Source: Podocnemis expansa (Eukaryota; Chordata; Testudines; Podocnemididae). Taken from it: a stretch of DNA of 64,000 nt. Shown here one piece after another: positions 1 to 9,933 of this stretch (within the stretch, counting starts at the first letter, position 1; every line of letters starts with the position of its first letter). Under the pieces are notes generated by a model that saw nothing but the letters and a program-made list of their open reading frames with translations, was not told the DNA's origin and did not search any database. The translations under genes were made by a program, and so were the position numbers. The stretch lies in assembly GCA_007922195.1 (NCBI GenBank), contig ML682029.1, forward strand, positions 3,040,636-3,104,635. The letters run 5' to 3'.

Positions 1-734
1 GTCTGAGACAGGCCACCGGGTGGGTTCCTATATTCGTAGGGCTTTCTCTTCTCAGCCCTCTGTTTCTCCTCCAAACCTCAGCTTTCAGGGTCTCTAAAAT
101 CCCTAGCTACTCTGGTTTGGAGAAATGCCTTTCCTCCCACTTTGAAAAATCCATTTGTTTCACTTAACTTTTTATAGACTTTCAGGGACACAAACAGTTT
201 GGGAAGCCAGTGCGAGGTGCCAAGTAGTGCTGTGCAGAAACGAGACTGCCTCAGAAAATCTTTGTTTAATTAGAGAAAATGATCGGTGTAAGCTTGCAAG
301 CAATTAGAATGCCTATTTAACAGGCGGACTTGGAGCCTTTCCTGATGGCTTTTCCAGCTTTTTCTGTGACTTATTTCTGAATAGTGCACGCACAGAATCC
401 TGGGCTGGACAGCGGCTGATCTTCCTGTAAATTCACACCCCTTGAGTTTTGTTGAATGACTTAGCCAAACAAAAGACTGTAATGAAGACATTTAACCAAG
501 CGAGATCTGGTTAGTGTTAGCTGTGCAAAGCTGTCACTGTAACATACCACATATTGGAGAGGCTGGAACTTTCCTGTTCTGCGGGCATGTGCATTTCTCA
601 GGGAATATGTAATGTTTGCTTAAGATTATTTCTGAGGGAGAGTAAAGAAACATGCATTCAGCACAATTCCAGAAAGTATATTGGAATTGGTAAATGACAA
701 CTCAAATGATTAGGGGTATGGGACAGCATCCATA
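1..734. other. no recognisable feature
   Basis: Non-coding sequence of mixed composition. I see no gene, terminal repeat or simple repeat. The only long open frame is unlike any protein I know. Confidence 0.5.
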
Positions 735-1090
735 AAACTGGAACCTTTCAGCTCAGAAAAGAGACATCTAAAAGGGGATATGATCACGGTCTATAAAATC
801 CTGACTGATGTGGTGACAGTGAATCAGGAAATGTTGTTTACTCCTCACAACACAAAAACTAGGGGTCAGCCAATGGAATTAATAGTCAGCAGGTTTAATA
901 TGAAGAATATTTCTTGACGCAGCACACAGTTAATTTGTGGAACTCCTTGCTAGAGGATATCGTGAAGGCCAAGACTACAGTGCGGTTTCAGACAGAATTA
1001 GATAAGTTTATGGAGGATTGGTCCATTAATGCTATTAGCCAGGATAGGCAGGGATTGCTTTTTGCCAAAGACTGGGGATGGCTGATGGGA
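735..1090 (+). mobile_element. CR1-like LINE, ORF2 C-terminal fragment
   Basis: The plus strand reads, with stops, as the end of a CR1/L2-type reverse transcriptase polyprotein: an Ala-Gln-Lys-Arg-Asp stretch, then an 'FLTQHTVNLWNSLLEDIV' segment near 913-966, then a Phe-x-x-x-Leu-Asp-Lys-Phe-Met segment. The Trp-Asn-Ser-Leu core is a hallmark of the CR1 C-terminus. Several in-frame stops show an old dead copy. The exact subfamily is not determined. Confidence 0.7.
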
Positions 1091-1312
1091 TGGATCCCTT
1101 GGCAATTACTTGTTATAGTCATTCCTTCTGAAGCACTTGGCACTGGTTGCTAGCAGAAGGCAGCATTATGTGGAGTGCAAGAGGTTGAGGTTGACCAGCC
1201 ACAGTGAAGACAAGGATTCGATGGGCAGCAGCTGGTCTGCGCAGCCTGTGGAGGAGACCATCATCCCAGGGCATGTCAAGGCTCCCGTTGGCTAGGAGCA
1301 GAGAGGCATGGA

Positions 1313-1601
1313 TAGGGCTACCAGCTACCAAAGCCTGGAAAGGAGGACCGGGAAGTACGAAAAGGAGGACATTGGAGGACACATGGAGAAAATGTAGCAT
1401 TAATGCAATAGTCTTCTGTTTTTAGGGAGCCCTGGAATGCTTTCCCCTAAAAATAAGGTATTTCTTGGCATTCCAGCGTACTTTAACCCCTATAAGTAAA
1501 GAGCCAGACAAAATCATATATTTTAACATGCCTGCCAGATGGAGACCATGAAGGTAAAAAGGAGGCCATGTCCTCCTTTGGCCTGACATCTGGTAACCCT
1601 A
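1313..1601. mobile_element. non-autonomous hAT element, TAGGG family, copy 1
   Basis: A 289-bp element begins TAGGGCTACCAG and ends CTGGTAACCCTA, so its ends are inverted repeats. It is flanked by an exact 8-bp duplication GGCATGGA (1305-1312 and 1602-1609), the hallmark of hAT transposition. Subterminal AAGGAGGAC near the left end is repeated inverted near the right. It contains no coding sequence. The 33.6-kb and 37-kb copies share ends and subterminal sequence. Confidence 0.85.
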
Positions 1602-2454
1602 GGCATGGAGGAATGTGCTGCAGAGGAAGAGGGAGGGTGATATGGTCTCCATTGTTTGAACAATCAATAGCTTATCATTTCCGTACAGTTCGGCACGGGT
1701 TCATGCCCAAGATAGCAGGGGAGACAAAACAGGCTTGTCTCAAGGCTGCCATTCCTGCAGTTGTCAAGTAAACATTGCCACATCGCTGCCTCCCACCACT
1801 CTCTGATTGCCCTGCAAACAAACCCTGCAAAGCCAAGGAGTGGGAGGCGAAAGCAGCAGCTGTCGGGTGTGGCTGACCTCCCAGTTTAGGCACCTTGAGT
1901 CATGGTAGTGCAGGCCACAAGTTTACAAAAGACTGAATGCAATGAGCAATCCAGGTGTAACCCCCTTGAAATCAGTGGGTGCCTTTCCCTTGATTTCAAT
2001 GGGTTTGGGATCCCTCCTAGATGAAGGTAAAGGAACTGGACTGCACCTTGGGTTTATTTATTTTGCAGTCACCTGGTGAAAGCAAATAAAATGGCTGAAT
2101 CTGCAGTGTTGTCAATCGATTATCCCGCACTGGCCCATGGGCTGCATATACACACCTGTATTTGAGCAGCTGAGTGCAGGCTCAGTTCTCATTAAACAGT
2201 GAGAGACGAAGGTGCTCAAGTCAAGGGAAGATCACCGTCCCCCCTGCCCCTCAGTTACAAACCAAACTGCCAGCGGAAGAATATAGGCTGGTTTTCTTTC
2301 TGGTACCTTAATGAAAGGTGCAGGTGAGGCACATCACACTGGGAGGTGGCTCTTGAATTAGTCTTTAGGAGACTAATTCTCTTCCTTGTCTTGGTGGGGT
2401 AACACTTTAGACTTCAGTGGAGTCCCACCTGATTTACACCACTGTCCATATGAA
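1602..2454. other. unassigned intergenic sequence
   Basis: No gene or clear repeat boundary seen. Short AT-rich runs around 2050-2100 are not informative. Confidence 0.4.
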
Positions 2455-2529
2455 GAGAGACAGGTCCAGTGGTTAGAGCACTAGCCGAGGCGACACGGTT
2501 TTCATTCCCTGCTCAGTCATGGACTTTTA
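2455..2529 (+). mobile_element. tRNA-derived SINE head, interrupted
   Basis: An A-box-like TGGTTAGAGCAC at about 2471 is followed by a degenerate B box (GGTTTTCATTCC) ending near 2510. This is the layout of a tRNA-derived SINE promoter. The PLE at 2530-3410 is inserted just downstream, with the target duplication lying in the SINE body. Confidence 0.6.
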
Positions 2530-2621
2530 TCAGTTTCCAAAGGGATAGCCGTGTTAGTCTAGTCCAGTAAAAAAACAACAAGCAGTTGTGTGGCACTTTA
2601 AGACTAACAGATTTATTTTTT

Positions 2622-2662
2622 GCATGAGCTTTCGTGGGAGAAGATCCCACTTCCTCAGATGC
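2622..2662 (-). ncRNA. hammerhead-ribozyme-like motif, left PLE arm
   Basis: Read on the minus strand: GCAT, core CTGAGGA, one extra A, stem II GTGGG/CCCAC with a 7-nt loop, GAAA, GC, then TC before ATGC. GCAT and ATGC pair as helix I. CTGANGA and GAAA match the hammerhead core. AGCT after GAA is self-complementary, so helix III could form between two molecules, as described for minimal PLE hammerheads. The extra A before stem II is a deviation. Activity is inferred. Confidence 0.6.
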
Positions 2663-2702
2663 TTTGAAGATGGGTGAACTTACAGAAAGGAATGAAACTA
2701 AC

Positions 2703-2782
2703 AAAACCATGACTGGGATGGTTTAGAGGGAGTGGTCGTGCTGGACTAGATGACCTCATGAGGTCCCTTCCAACCCTATGAT
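2703..2782 (+). mobile_element. CR1 3' tail inside the PLE
   Basis: It contains GACTGGGATGGTTTAG, then GGACTAGATGACC and TCCCTTCCAACCCTATGAT, the standard CR1 3' end. It lies between the inverted PLE arms and inside the PLE target duplication. It is either a later insertion or part of a chimeric retrotranscript. Confidence 0.75.
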
Positions 2783-2866
2783 TTGCTGTTACCATATGAC
2801 CTGATGCTATGCTTTACATCTCCTTGCATTTATTTTCATTCCATTCTTTAAGTTCACCCATCTTCG

Positions 2867-3266
2867 NNNNNNNNNNNNNNNNNNNNNNNNNNNNNNNNNN
2901 NNNNNNNNNNNNNNNNNNNNNNNNNNNNNNNNNNNNNNNNNNNNNNNNNNNNNNNNNNNNNNNNNNNNNNNNNNNNNNNNNNNNNNNNNNNNNNNNNNNN
3001 NNNNNNNNNNNNNNNNNNNNNNNNNNNNNNNNNNNNNNNNNNNNNNNNNNNNNNNNNNNNNNNNNNNNNNNNNNNNNNNNNNNNNNNNNNNNNNNNNNNN
3101 NNNNNNNNNNNNNNNNNNNNNNNNNNNNNNNNNNNNNNNNNNNNNNNNNNNNNNNNNNNNNNNNNNNNNNNNNNNNNNNNNNNNNNNNNNNNNNNNNNNN
3201 NNNNNNNNNNNNNNNNNNNNNNNNNNNNNNNNNNNNNNNNNNNNNNNNNNNNNNNNNNNNNNNNNN
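2867..3266. other. assembly gap (400 N)
   Basis: A run of exactly 400 N. The PLE 3' segment immediately left of the gap (from about 2829) reappears right of it (3268-3314), so the gap is bounded by direct repeats and sits between inverted arms. Any reading frame spanning it is meaningless. Confidence 0.99.
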
Positions 3267-3316
3267 CCCCCTTGCATTTAGTTTCATTCCTTTCTGTAAG
3301 TTCACCCATCTTCGAA

Positions 3317-3357
3317 GCATCTGAGGAAGTGGGATCTTCTCCCACGAAAGCTCATGC
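3317..3357 (+). ncRNA. hammerhead-ribozyme-like motif, right PLE arm
   Basis: Same 41-nt motif as the left arm. Helix I is GCAT (3317-3320) with ATGC (3354-3357). The core is CTGAGGA (3321-3327). Stem II is 3329-3333 with 3341-3345. GAAA is 3346-3349, and cleavage would follow C3353. All invariant core positions (C3, U4, G5, A6, G8, A9, G12-A14) are present. A3328 is an extra base. Confidence 0.6.
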
Positions 3358-3489
3358 AAAAAATAAATCTGTTAGTCTTAAAGTGCCACACAACTGCTTG
3401 TTGTTTTTTTTCATGGACTTTTAGTCAGTACTGCCGTCGGCAAGGGGCATAATCACCTGAAAGCTTGCTCGGCTCACACCCTTAGGGCA

Positions 3490-3595
3490 TCAGCAGCGCT
3501 GTAATCTACAGAGGGGTTTAAGATCAGTATCCACACCACTGAGTGACGTACTTCTACTGAGGTAAGTGTTTAGTGTAGACCCGACCCCTGTGTGG
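3490..3595. mobile_element. MITE fragment, TCTACA-end family
   Basis: Contains CGCTGTAATCTACAGAGG and ends TAGTGTAGACCC. It resembles pieces of the MITE at 32192-32460. Boundaries are approximate. Confidence 0.4.
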
Positions 3596-3599
3596 GGCA

Positions 3600-4559
3600 G
3601 AGAGAGCCAACGAAACAACTCAGTCCCTGCTGAGCCAGGCAACTGGATTTAATGCTTGCCGAGCTTGCTAGCGATACACAAACGCAACGTGTGCAGGACT
3701 TGACTGTACTGCTCACAAGGTGGTTGCAAAGAGTGACACTGAAAAGTGGCTGCTGAGTTCAGGATCCCAGACTGAATCACAACACCTGGCCTCTCGGATC
3801 CAACACGGTCCCTTTCCTGCACTCATCCCCTTTTGCAAAGTTTGGTCTTTGGCTGCCGCAGGGCTTTGGCCATGGTCTCTTGCTATGTTGAATCTTTGGA
3901 ATAGTTAGTAACCAAGAAGCGATCAGGAAGACCCACCCAGAAAGGGATCCATGTTTTAAGTGGCTTTATTAGGAAACACAATTAAGCCAGCCCCGGCTGG
4001 CTAACCTAACCCCCCTAATAGGCTACCTGTACTACTATGGCAACCCAGGCAATTCGGTGAGACACAATCATGCAACGTCTCTCCACCTCCATCTCCCTGG
4101 AGAGATTTAGAGCCGCCTCCTCTGTTTCTCTAGGACTGGAACGGGCACATTAATATAGACAGACCACACACCACGCTTGCTAACCCTGAGTAGGTCTCGA
4201 AGGCATAGGGCATAAAATTGTCAGTGCCGCATCCATGCAAGTTCTCCTGCCATTGCCGGGACTCGTGGAGCTGCATCAAAAAGAGACGATTTTCCTAAAA
4301 TCCTCATTGTGGCCCAGGTGTCTCTGGCCAGACAAACTGCTCTAGCCTGGAAGGGCCATTCTCCAGGCCTGCCCACTAACCCACGGTGAGCTTTAACCTT
4401 GGAGCAGATACTGGTCCTGTTCAGTGGCCTGGACAAGTCATTTCCCCTTAGCCCCTGTTTCCCGATAGGAGGAAAAAGTGGTTTCTTGGTACTCTCCCCC
4501 AGCGGTACCGGAGGGCCATACTCATGTTTGCCTGACCCCTTGAAGATGCAAAGCAAGGC
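3600..4559. other. unassigned intergenic sequence
   Basis: No gene seen. The segment near 4416-4470 (GACAAGTCATTTCCCC) resembles the body of a tRNA-derived SINE. The rest is unrecognised. Confidence 0.4.
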
Positions 4560-4680
4560 AAAGCAAATCCCACATCTGACAAAGTGGGATTTTCTCCCAC
4601 AAAAGCTCATGAGATAAATTAATTTGTTAGCCTTTAAAAGTGTCACTGAACTCCTTGTTTGTTTTGCTGAACTAGACTAA
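4560..4680 (+). mobile_element. PLE 3' end fragment
   Basis: Contains the PLE hairpin GTGGGATTTTCTCCCAC at about 4581, followed by AAAAGCTCATGAGATAAAT and the TTGTTAG tail. The hammerhead core here is CTGACAA, and GAAA has become AAAA, so it should be inactive. A short (CTAAA)n run (about 4674-4701) follows the tail. Confidence 0.75.
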
Positions 4681-5029
4681 AACTAAACTAAACTAAACTA
4701 AATATTTACTGGAACTAAATATTACTGGCTTCTTTGCAGCAAGAAAGGTGTCAAACCCTGTCCCTAAGATAAATAGCTAACTAGGTTTTCTCCTGGCTCG
4801 GGTACAAAGAAACTAAACAGCTTGTACAGACAAGCAGCAGGCAAACAAGCTCCACCTTGGTTTGAGATTAGTGTGTGGGGTTTCACATTGCCATGGTAAC
4901 CTCTGGGCTCTTGCAAACATACATAGACCTGCATCCAAGGAGATAATGAGAAAATTACCTGGATGGCTTTGATTTCAAATTTTTAAAGGGGAATCTCAAC
5001 GTTAGTTTGTTATTCTTCTGAGGAAAACT

Positions 5030-5290
5030 TGCCTCGTGGGCAGTCAATGTTCTCAGATGCTCTCGGTTCAATTCCCTGTGCTGGCACAAGCTCCCTCGGC
5101 CACGTCACTCCAGCTCCTTGTTCCAGTTCCCATCTGCAAAAAAGGGGCGTGAATGCCCCCCACCTTGCATCTTGCCTCTTTGGACTCTGAACTTTTTGGG
5201 GCAGGTATTTACTACACTTTGCTTGTACAGTGCTTTGAGCAATGATTGTGGTGGGGGTCTGTGAGCAGCATTGTAATAATTGTATTCTAA
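5030..5290 (+). mobile_element. tRNA-derived SINE
   Basis: An exact Pol III B box GGTTCAATTCC at 5065-5075 is followed by a SINE body (CCACGTCACTCCAGCTCC, CTGCAAAAAAGGGG) and a tail with GGGGCAGGTATTTACTAC and TGTACAGTGCTTTGAGCAA. It is a retroposed SINE, not a tRNA gene, because no cloverleaf survives. Confidence 0.75.
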
Positions 5291-6024
5291 TAAAACCTCT
5301 ATTTAAAAATATTTAACTTCCCTTTTGCATTTAAAAAGGAAATTACTCCCCAAAATTACCACAGAAAAAACCCAGGCCTTTCCACTGCTGGAAAAGGATT
5401 GCTCTTAGGGTAAAACAGCAGCTTTGGTTGCTCACAGCTGAGTCTGCTGTCCCACCCGCCTATCACCACTGCGTGCAATGGCAGCAAACAGCAATGGAGA
5501 GAATTGAATCAAGCCCTTTCTGTGCTAGAGGGTTTCTGATTGAGGGGTGTGTGTGTCTTTTGAGAGGCAACACAAAAATAACAAAACAGCATTTTTTTTT
5601 ATTCCCTGTCCTTGCTCCCCTCCCCAACCAAAGGAGCATAAAATCAGTTTTGCTGAAATGTCCATATGCAAGGAACCAGTTACTCAAGAATTATTAGGCT
5701 GTTTATTATTTGCATCATGGTCGTGGCGCCAGGCGCCAGCTGAGTGTGATCCTTTGTGCGAGATTTTGTATGTACACACAACGTGCGAGAATCATGGGTC
5801 TGAAAAGCTGCCAGTCTAAACAGATAAAAAGCAGGAGAAAGGAAGAATGACTATATCTCATGTTACAAGTGGAGAGCAAGACACGGCAGACATTAGTCAC
5901 ATTGCACAGTCGGGAAGCGCTCCAAGATTGCATTGAAGAGCGTGAGGCTCTTCCATCACTGTTGTTAATCTACTTTCCTAAGGGGTGGTCGCTAGGTCAA
6001 CAGACGAATTCTTCCAGGGCCTGG
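5291..6024. other. unassigned intergenic sequence
   Basis: AT-rich start after the SINE tail, then unique-looking sequence. No gene or repeat boundary seen. Confidence 0.4.
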
Positions 6025-6135
6025 TGCTGTCTACACTAGTGGTTAGTTTGGCTTAACTATGTCTCTCAGAGTGGTGGATTTTCACCCCGGCGGGCAAAGT
6101 AGATGAATCAACCTAACTTTTTAATGTAGACCTGT
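6025..6135. mobile_element. MITE, TCTACA-end family
   Basis: Begins near GTCTACACTAGTGGTTAG and ends near AATGTAGACC, an imperfect inverted pair. The internal TATGTCTCTCAGAG and GTGGATTTTCACCCC match the 32-kb MITE in layout. No coding capacity. Confidence 0.55.
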
Positions 6136-7514
6136 TTTTCTACACCTAAGATGCTCTGCGTGCGTCCTGAAATAGCACACAGAGCATGAGATAGAGAAGT
6201 GATTTTTCTCTGGCTTCAGGGACACAAAATGACTCAGCTCGTTGTGTTCACAGGCTAAAACCACTCGTAAAACTTGTGGTCACCTCCTGTGGGAAGACTG
6301 GAGAAGTTCTGCTGAAACCCAGATCAGCTTCAGCGGGCAAGGGTGCTAGGAGGAGCCCTGGGATATAATAAAATATTCAGCCTGCAAGTCTGCAGCTTGG
6401 ACGTGGGGTTGTAAAGTGCTGTATGCACATCCTGGTCCAGTTGAGAAGCCTTGTTTCCACAGCAGCATGGGCACTCAAGCGAGGGTCTGGCAATGTGAGT
6501 CCCGGGTCCCACAGAGCCGGGCTTAGGATGCTGTCACTGTGCTTTTAGCAATTTTACCCAGAGAGGGGTGACTTCGGGAGTCTCTGACAGAGCCAGGAAT
6601 GGTCCCAGAGCCACAGTGCCACCTCTGAACGAGAAAACCAACCCTCCTTTCAGAGGAAAACAAGACACATAGCTCAGCCAGACATGTACTAACAAAGGGC
6701 GACTTCAAATCCTGCAGCTTACAATCCCTGCTGGGAGGAACCAGCTGGGGAGAATAGCCCAGCCGGTTAAGAGATGGTGATTTCACAGCTTTGCCTTGGA
6801 TCCAAGCCACCTAGCTCAGGTTATTATACAAGATAATGCAGGGCCTGCCAGAGCCCTCCCAGCAGCCAGGCGCGTGCCCGGTGACCAAGGGGAAGTGCCC
6901 TGCTTTGCACTGGCTGGTTTCCAGCAGCAGACAGCAAGGGGTCTGTGCTCACCACTCAAAAAGCCTCTGGTCAGATTGGGTCCATGCTATTATAAATCAA
7001 ATGGGAAGCTGGGTCGGCACTTGTCTCAGGAGGTGGGAGGTGTAAGGGCAACAGGCAAGCTGGCAACGTCTTCTCAGGGAAGGGTCATGGTGCGTGGGAG
7101 CTGACAAAGAGCTCTTTGTTACCATGTTCCAAGCAGTGCAGGTACGAAGAAATTGTGGGTGTTAGCCAACAAGCCTGTGCCAGCCTAAATACAGAGCAAA
7201 TTCACTCTGCACCCTTGGCATCCCTCTCAACCCTCATCCGCTTCCGGCCCACAACACCTCCAAACGCTGGAACAAACAGCTTCACTGAGAGCCGCAAGAC
7301 CCAACCCGAAATCCTCAGCCTACGAGTCACTCCGGAAAACCAAGCAAACCCGGCAGCAAAGGAGATAGGGCCAAATCCCTACCCAAACAGCTTGTACCAT
7401 TGAGGGAAGCTGTTATCTACACTCAACCGCACTTGTCATGTACTACTCATACCTACCGCTTTCATTGAACTGTCTATCTGTAGATCTCAGTGGGCGTTAC
7501 AAAGGATGCATCAT
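6136..7514. other. unassigned intergenic sequence
   Basis: No gene, terminal inverted repeat or satellite recognised. Confidence 0.4.
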
Positions 7515-7640
7515 TTTTCACAGAGGGGGAAATTGAGGCACGGAGTCATGAAGTGACTTGCCCGTGGCCACTCGGCAGATGAGCGTTAGAGTTAGGGACA
7601 GGATCCATGTCCCCTCACGCTTGGTGCTCTATCCATGGGG
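7515..7640 (-). mobile_element. tRNA-derived SINE fragment, reverse
   Basis: GAAATTGAGGCACGGAGTC followed by GTGACTTGCCCGTGGCCAC is the reverse complement of the common SINE body (CCTCAGTTTC, GGCAAGTCAC). It continues to GGTGCTCTATCCATGG, a reversed A-box region. Confidence 0.65.
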
Positions 7641-7694
7641 TCACCCTGTCTCCGTACCATTGCTGACAGAATTGAAATCAGATTAGAGAGAGAA

Positions 7695-7960
7695 AGGCGT
7701 GTGTGTGTGAGAGAGAGATAGAAAGGAGGGTAAGTGTCGGACGTATATTTGTGCTAGCGTTTGGCACATCTATGCACAAGTGGTTTTGTTTAACTGCACG
7801 CATGATGAGAGAGGGACATAGGGAATGCACAGGATACTGTAGCTGTGAGTTAAATGTGCGAATGTGTGTGTGGATGTGACTGTTTGAATGCAGGTGTGTG
7901 CGCGTGTGCACCTTTGACTGCGTACATGTGCTTGAGTAAATCTGTGTGTGTGTCTCTAGT
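7695..7960. repeat. TG-rich simple repeat tract
   Basis: (TG)n and (GA)n runs at about 7699-7723, then scattered TGTG-rich sequence at 7860-7960. Low complexity. The open frames here are artefacts. Confidence 0.7.
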
Positions 7961-7965
7961 TACAA

Positions 7966-8090
7966 AGGGGCAGCCGTGTCAGTCTAGTTGAGAGAAACAA
8001 AAAGTCCTGCGGCACTTGTAAAGACTAACAAATTAATTTATCGCATGAGCTTTCATGGGAGAAAATCCCACTTTGTCAGCCACTTGAAGA
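7966..8090 (-). mobile_element. PLE 3' end fragment
   Basis: Starts AAAGGGGCAGCCGTGTCAG (PLE terminus) and runs through GACTAACAAATTAATTTATC to the hairpin TGGGAGAAAATCCCA. On the minus strand the ribozyme core reads CTGACAA, so G8 is lost. It is 5'-truncated and no target duplication is visible. Confidence 0.75.
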
Positions 8091-9913
8091 TTGAAAGGAT
8101 GCATCTCCAGCGCTGGGCAGGGCTAGGTCTGATTTTAGAGGATGCGTGTCCTTTGGGAATCCCCTTCCCCTGTCGGCCTGACCCTCCCTGTGGACAATAA
8201 GGGTCCTATGTGATTCATTCCCCTGGAGTTGCTGGGTGGATCTGGGAGCAGGATTTAGCCTGGGAAGGGGTTTCCCTTTGTTCCCAGAAGGCAGAGGATA
8301 GTCTCTGTTTACTTCTGTCAGTGGAGAATTTCCCGCCCTGGGGCTGCGAGGGATTTCCCTGATGAAGTCTGATTTATTTGTGTCAGCCGGACAAAGGAGA
8401 CAGCTCCCACCGAAGGCTGGTTTCAGGGCCGGGGGCAGAGGTGCTGTCCACCTTATCTCTTAGGTCAGAGGTGGGTGGGTTGAGTTTTACGGGGCTCTCC
8501 ACCTGCCTGCATGGGAGATGAGGGAAACAGCTGCCCCATCTCCATTTCTGTCCATGCTTGTGGTATTTGCACCAGGAGTTACCCTGCCTCCACTCAAACC
8601 AATGAGGGTCAGTGGCGTGCCATGGTCAAAACTGGGATTCAGAAAGCAGAGTCATTTATGGCCTGGTCTACACACAGAAGTTGCACCAATTTGGTAAACC
8701 AGTACACTGGGGGGCGTGGATGCCGTGCATCACTTTAAAATTGGCTGATCTTAGTTTGGCTTGCACCACAGGTCTTCAGAGCCTGAGTCTCAGACTGGTC
8801 CCTCAGCCAGCCACGGGATAAACCAAAGCCCTGGATCCAGCCCCTGTATCAGACTTGGTCCTAGCCCAAATGGCACCCCGGGCAAGAGGCATCTTTGGCG
8901 TCCTCCCGCTCATTTGTTAAATTTTTGAATACTTTGGTTTTTATTATATTTTGCAGTCCATTTTATGATTGCAGTTGAGCTTTTCCCTTCGTATGCTAAG
9001 TTCCTGAAAGCTTTTTGGGGGCATCTTTTATTTTGGGGGGGGGGGACAGATAGTATAAGGCAGAGTGCAATCTATGTGCTTCAGAAAGTCACAAAAAGAT
9101 TACATGCTAAGCGGGAGAAAAGAAGTAACAGTATTTCTTCCATATTATTGACTACATAGGGGCTTGACACATATCTCTGGCATCACATTGAATATGCCCT
9201 TTATTAGTTACTACTTATACTTTTGCTGTCTTTCCAAATTACACTTTCCAAATTACGCAGTAAAATAAGATTCACAATATGACACCCTATCACAGCTGGG
9301 CTCTCACTTCACTATAGTTCATTTGTATAGCTCACAGACTGCCTGGCGCTGCCCTGTCCTTATCGACTCATGAAGTCCTGGCTGACAACATTTTAGGAGG
9401 TTCGAGGAAAACGTTATTCTCCGAAAGTCTAGAAGGTTCTGCAAGATTCTACGTGGCCCAGAATAATCAAGAAAATACAGGACACCCGAAATATTTTACA
9501 TCCAGCATTCTGGTTTCCCTTTGGTCGCTAATAGCACCCCAAACACGCTACCTCTCAAGCCTGGCCCTCCCATCAGACGCCCGCCCTATTACCGCTACCC
9601 TGAATTTCAAAATCTTCATTATTTTTGCCCTTGATGTAGACTGGAATGATACTGGAATCCAAACCTCCAACCTCAACAGCTTGTCAAAAGAGCTGAACAG
9701 CGGCTCTGCTGTTTGCCCTGAGATCCGTTTCAGAGCCCATGAGTTCAGGTCATCAGGCATGGCTGATTTAACGAGCTGCTACATTGACACATTAACATTT
9801 GGGCCTGTGGTGTGGAGGGTTGAAATGGTGCTCGGAAATCACTGGCTGTTGGGCCCATTCAGGAGAAAACTGCTCGATAGGCAGCTAAAATACCATAGTG
9901 ATTATTAAACAGA
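8091..9913. other. unassigned intergenic sequence
   Basis: No gene seen. GGCCTGGTCTACACACAG at 8659 may be one end of a TCTACA-type MITE, but I could not find its partner. A poly-G run lies at about 9036-9046. Confidence 0.4.
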
Positions 9914-9933
9914 TGATAGATAGATAGATAGAT
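9914..9933. repeat. (GATA)n microsatellite
   Basis: About five GATA units. Confidence 0.85.

Larger units (their letters stand above)
2530..3410. mobile_element. Penelope-like element with inverted arms and TSD
   Basis: The element is flanked by an exact 13-bp duplication TCATGGACTTTTA (2517-2529 and 3411-3423). The left arm (about 2569-2701, minus) and right arm (about 3278-3410, plus) are inverted copies of one PLE 3' end, with only one difference seen. Between them lie an 80-bp CR1 3' tail (2703-2782), a more diverged PLE 3' segment (2783-2866) and a 400-base gap. Penelope elements are known for direct or inverted pseudo-LTR ends. The near-identical arms suggest a young insertion. Assignment to PLE rests on the 25.2-kb copy, where the same 3' sequence follows a GIY-YIG coding remnant. 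Confidence 0.8.

Noticed and set aside
2807..3359. Open frames of 156-181 codons around 2.8-3.36 kb
   Set aside because: They span the N run and consist mostly of undefined residues.
5060..5080. tRNA gene
   Set aside because: Only the B box is preserved; no cloverleaf can be drawn, and SINE body and tail follow.
9453..9908. 151-codon plus-strand frame
   Set aside because: No recognisable domain, no splice context, one isolated frame; likely chance.
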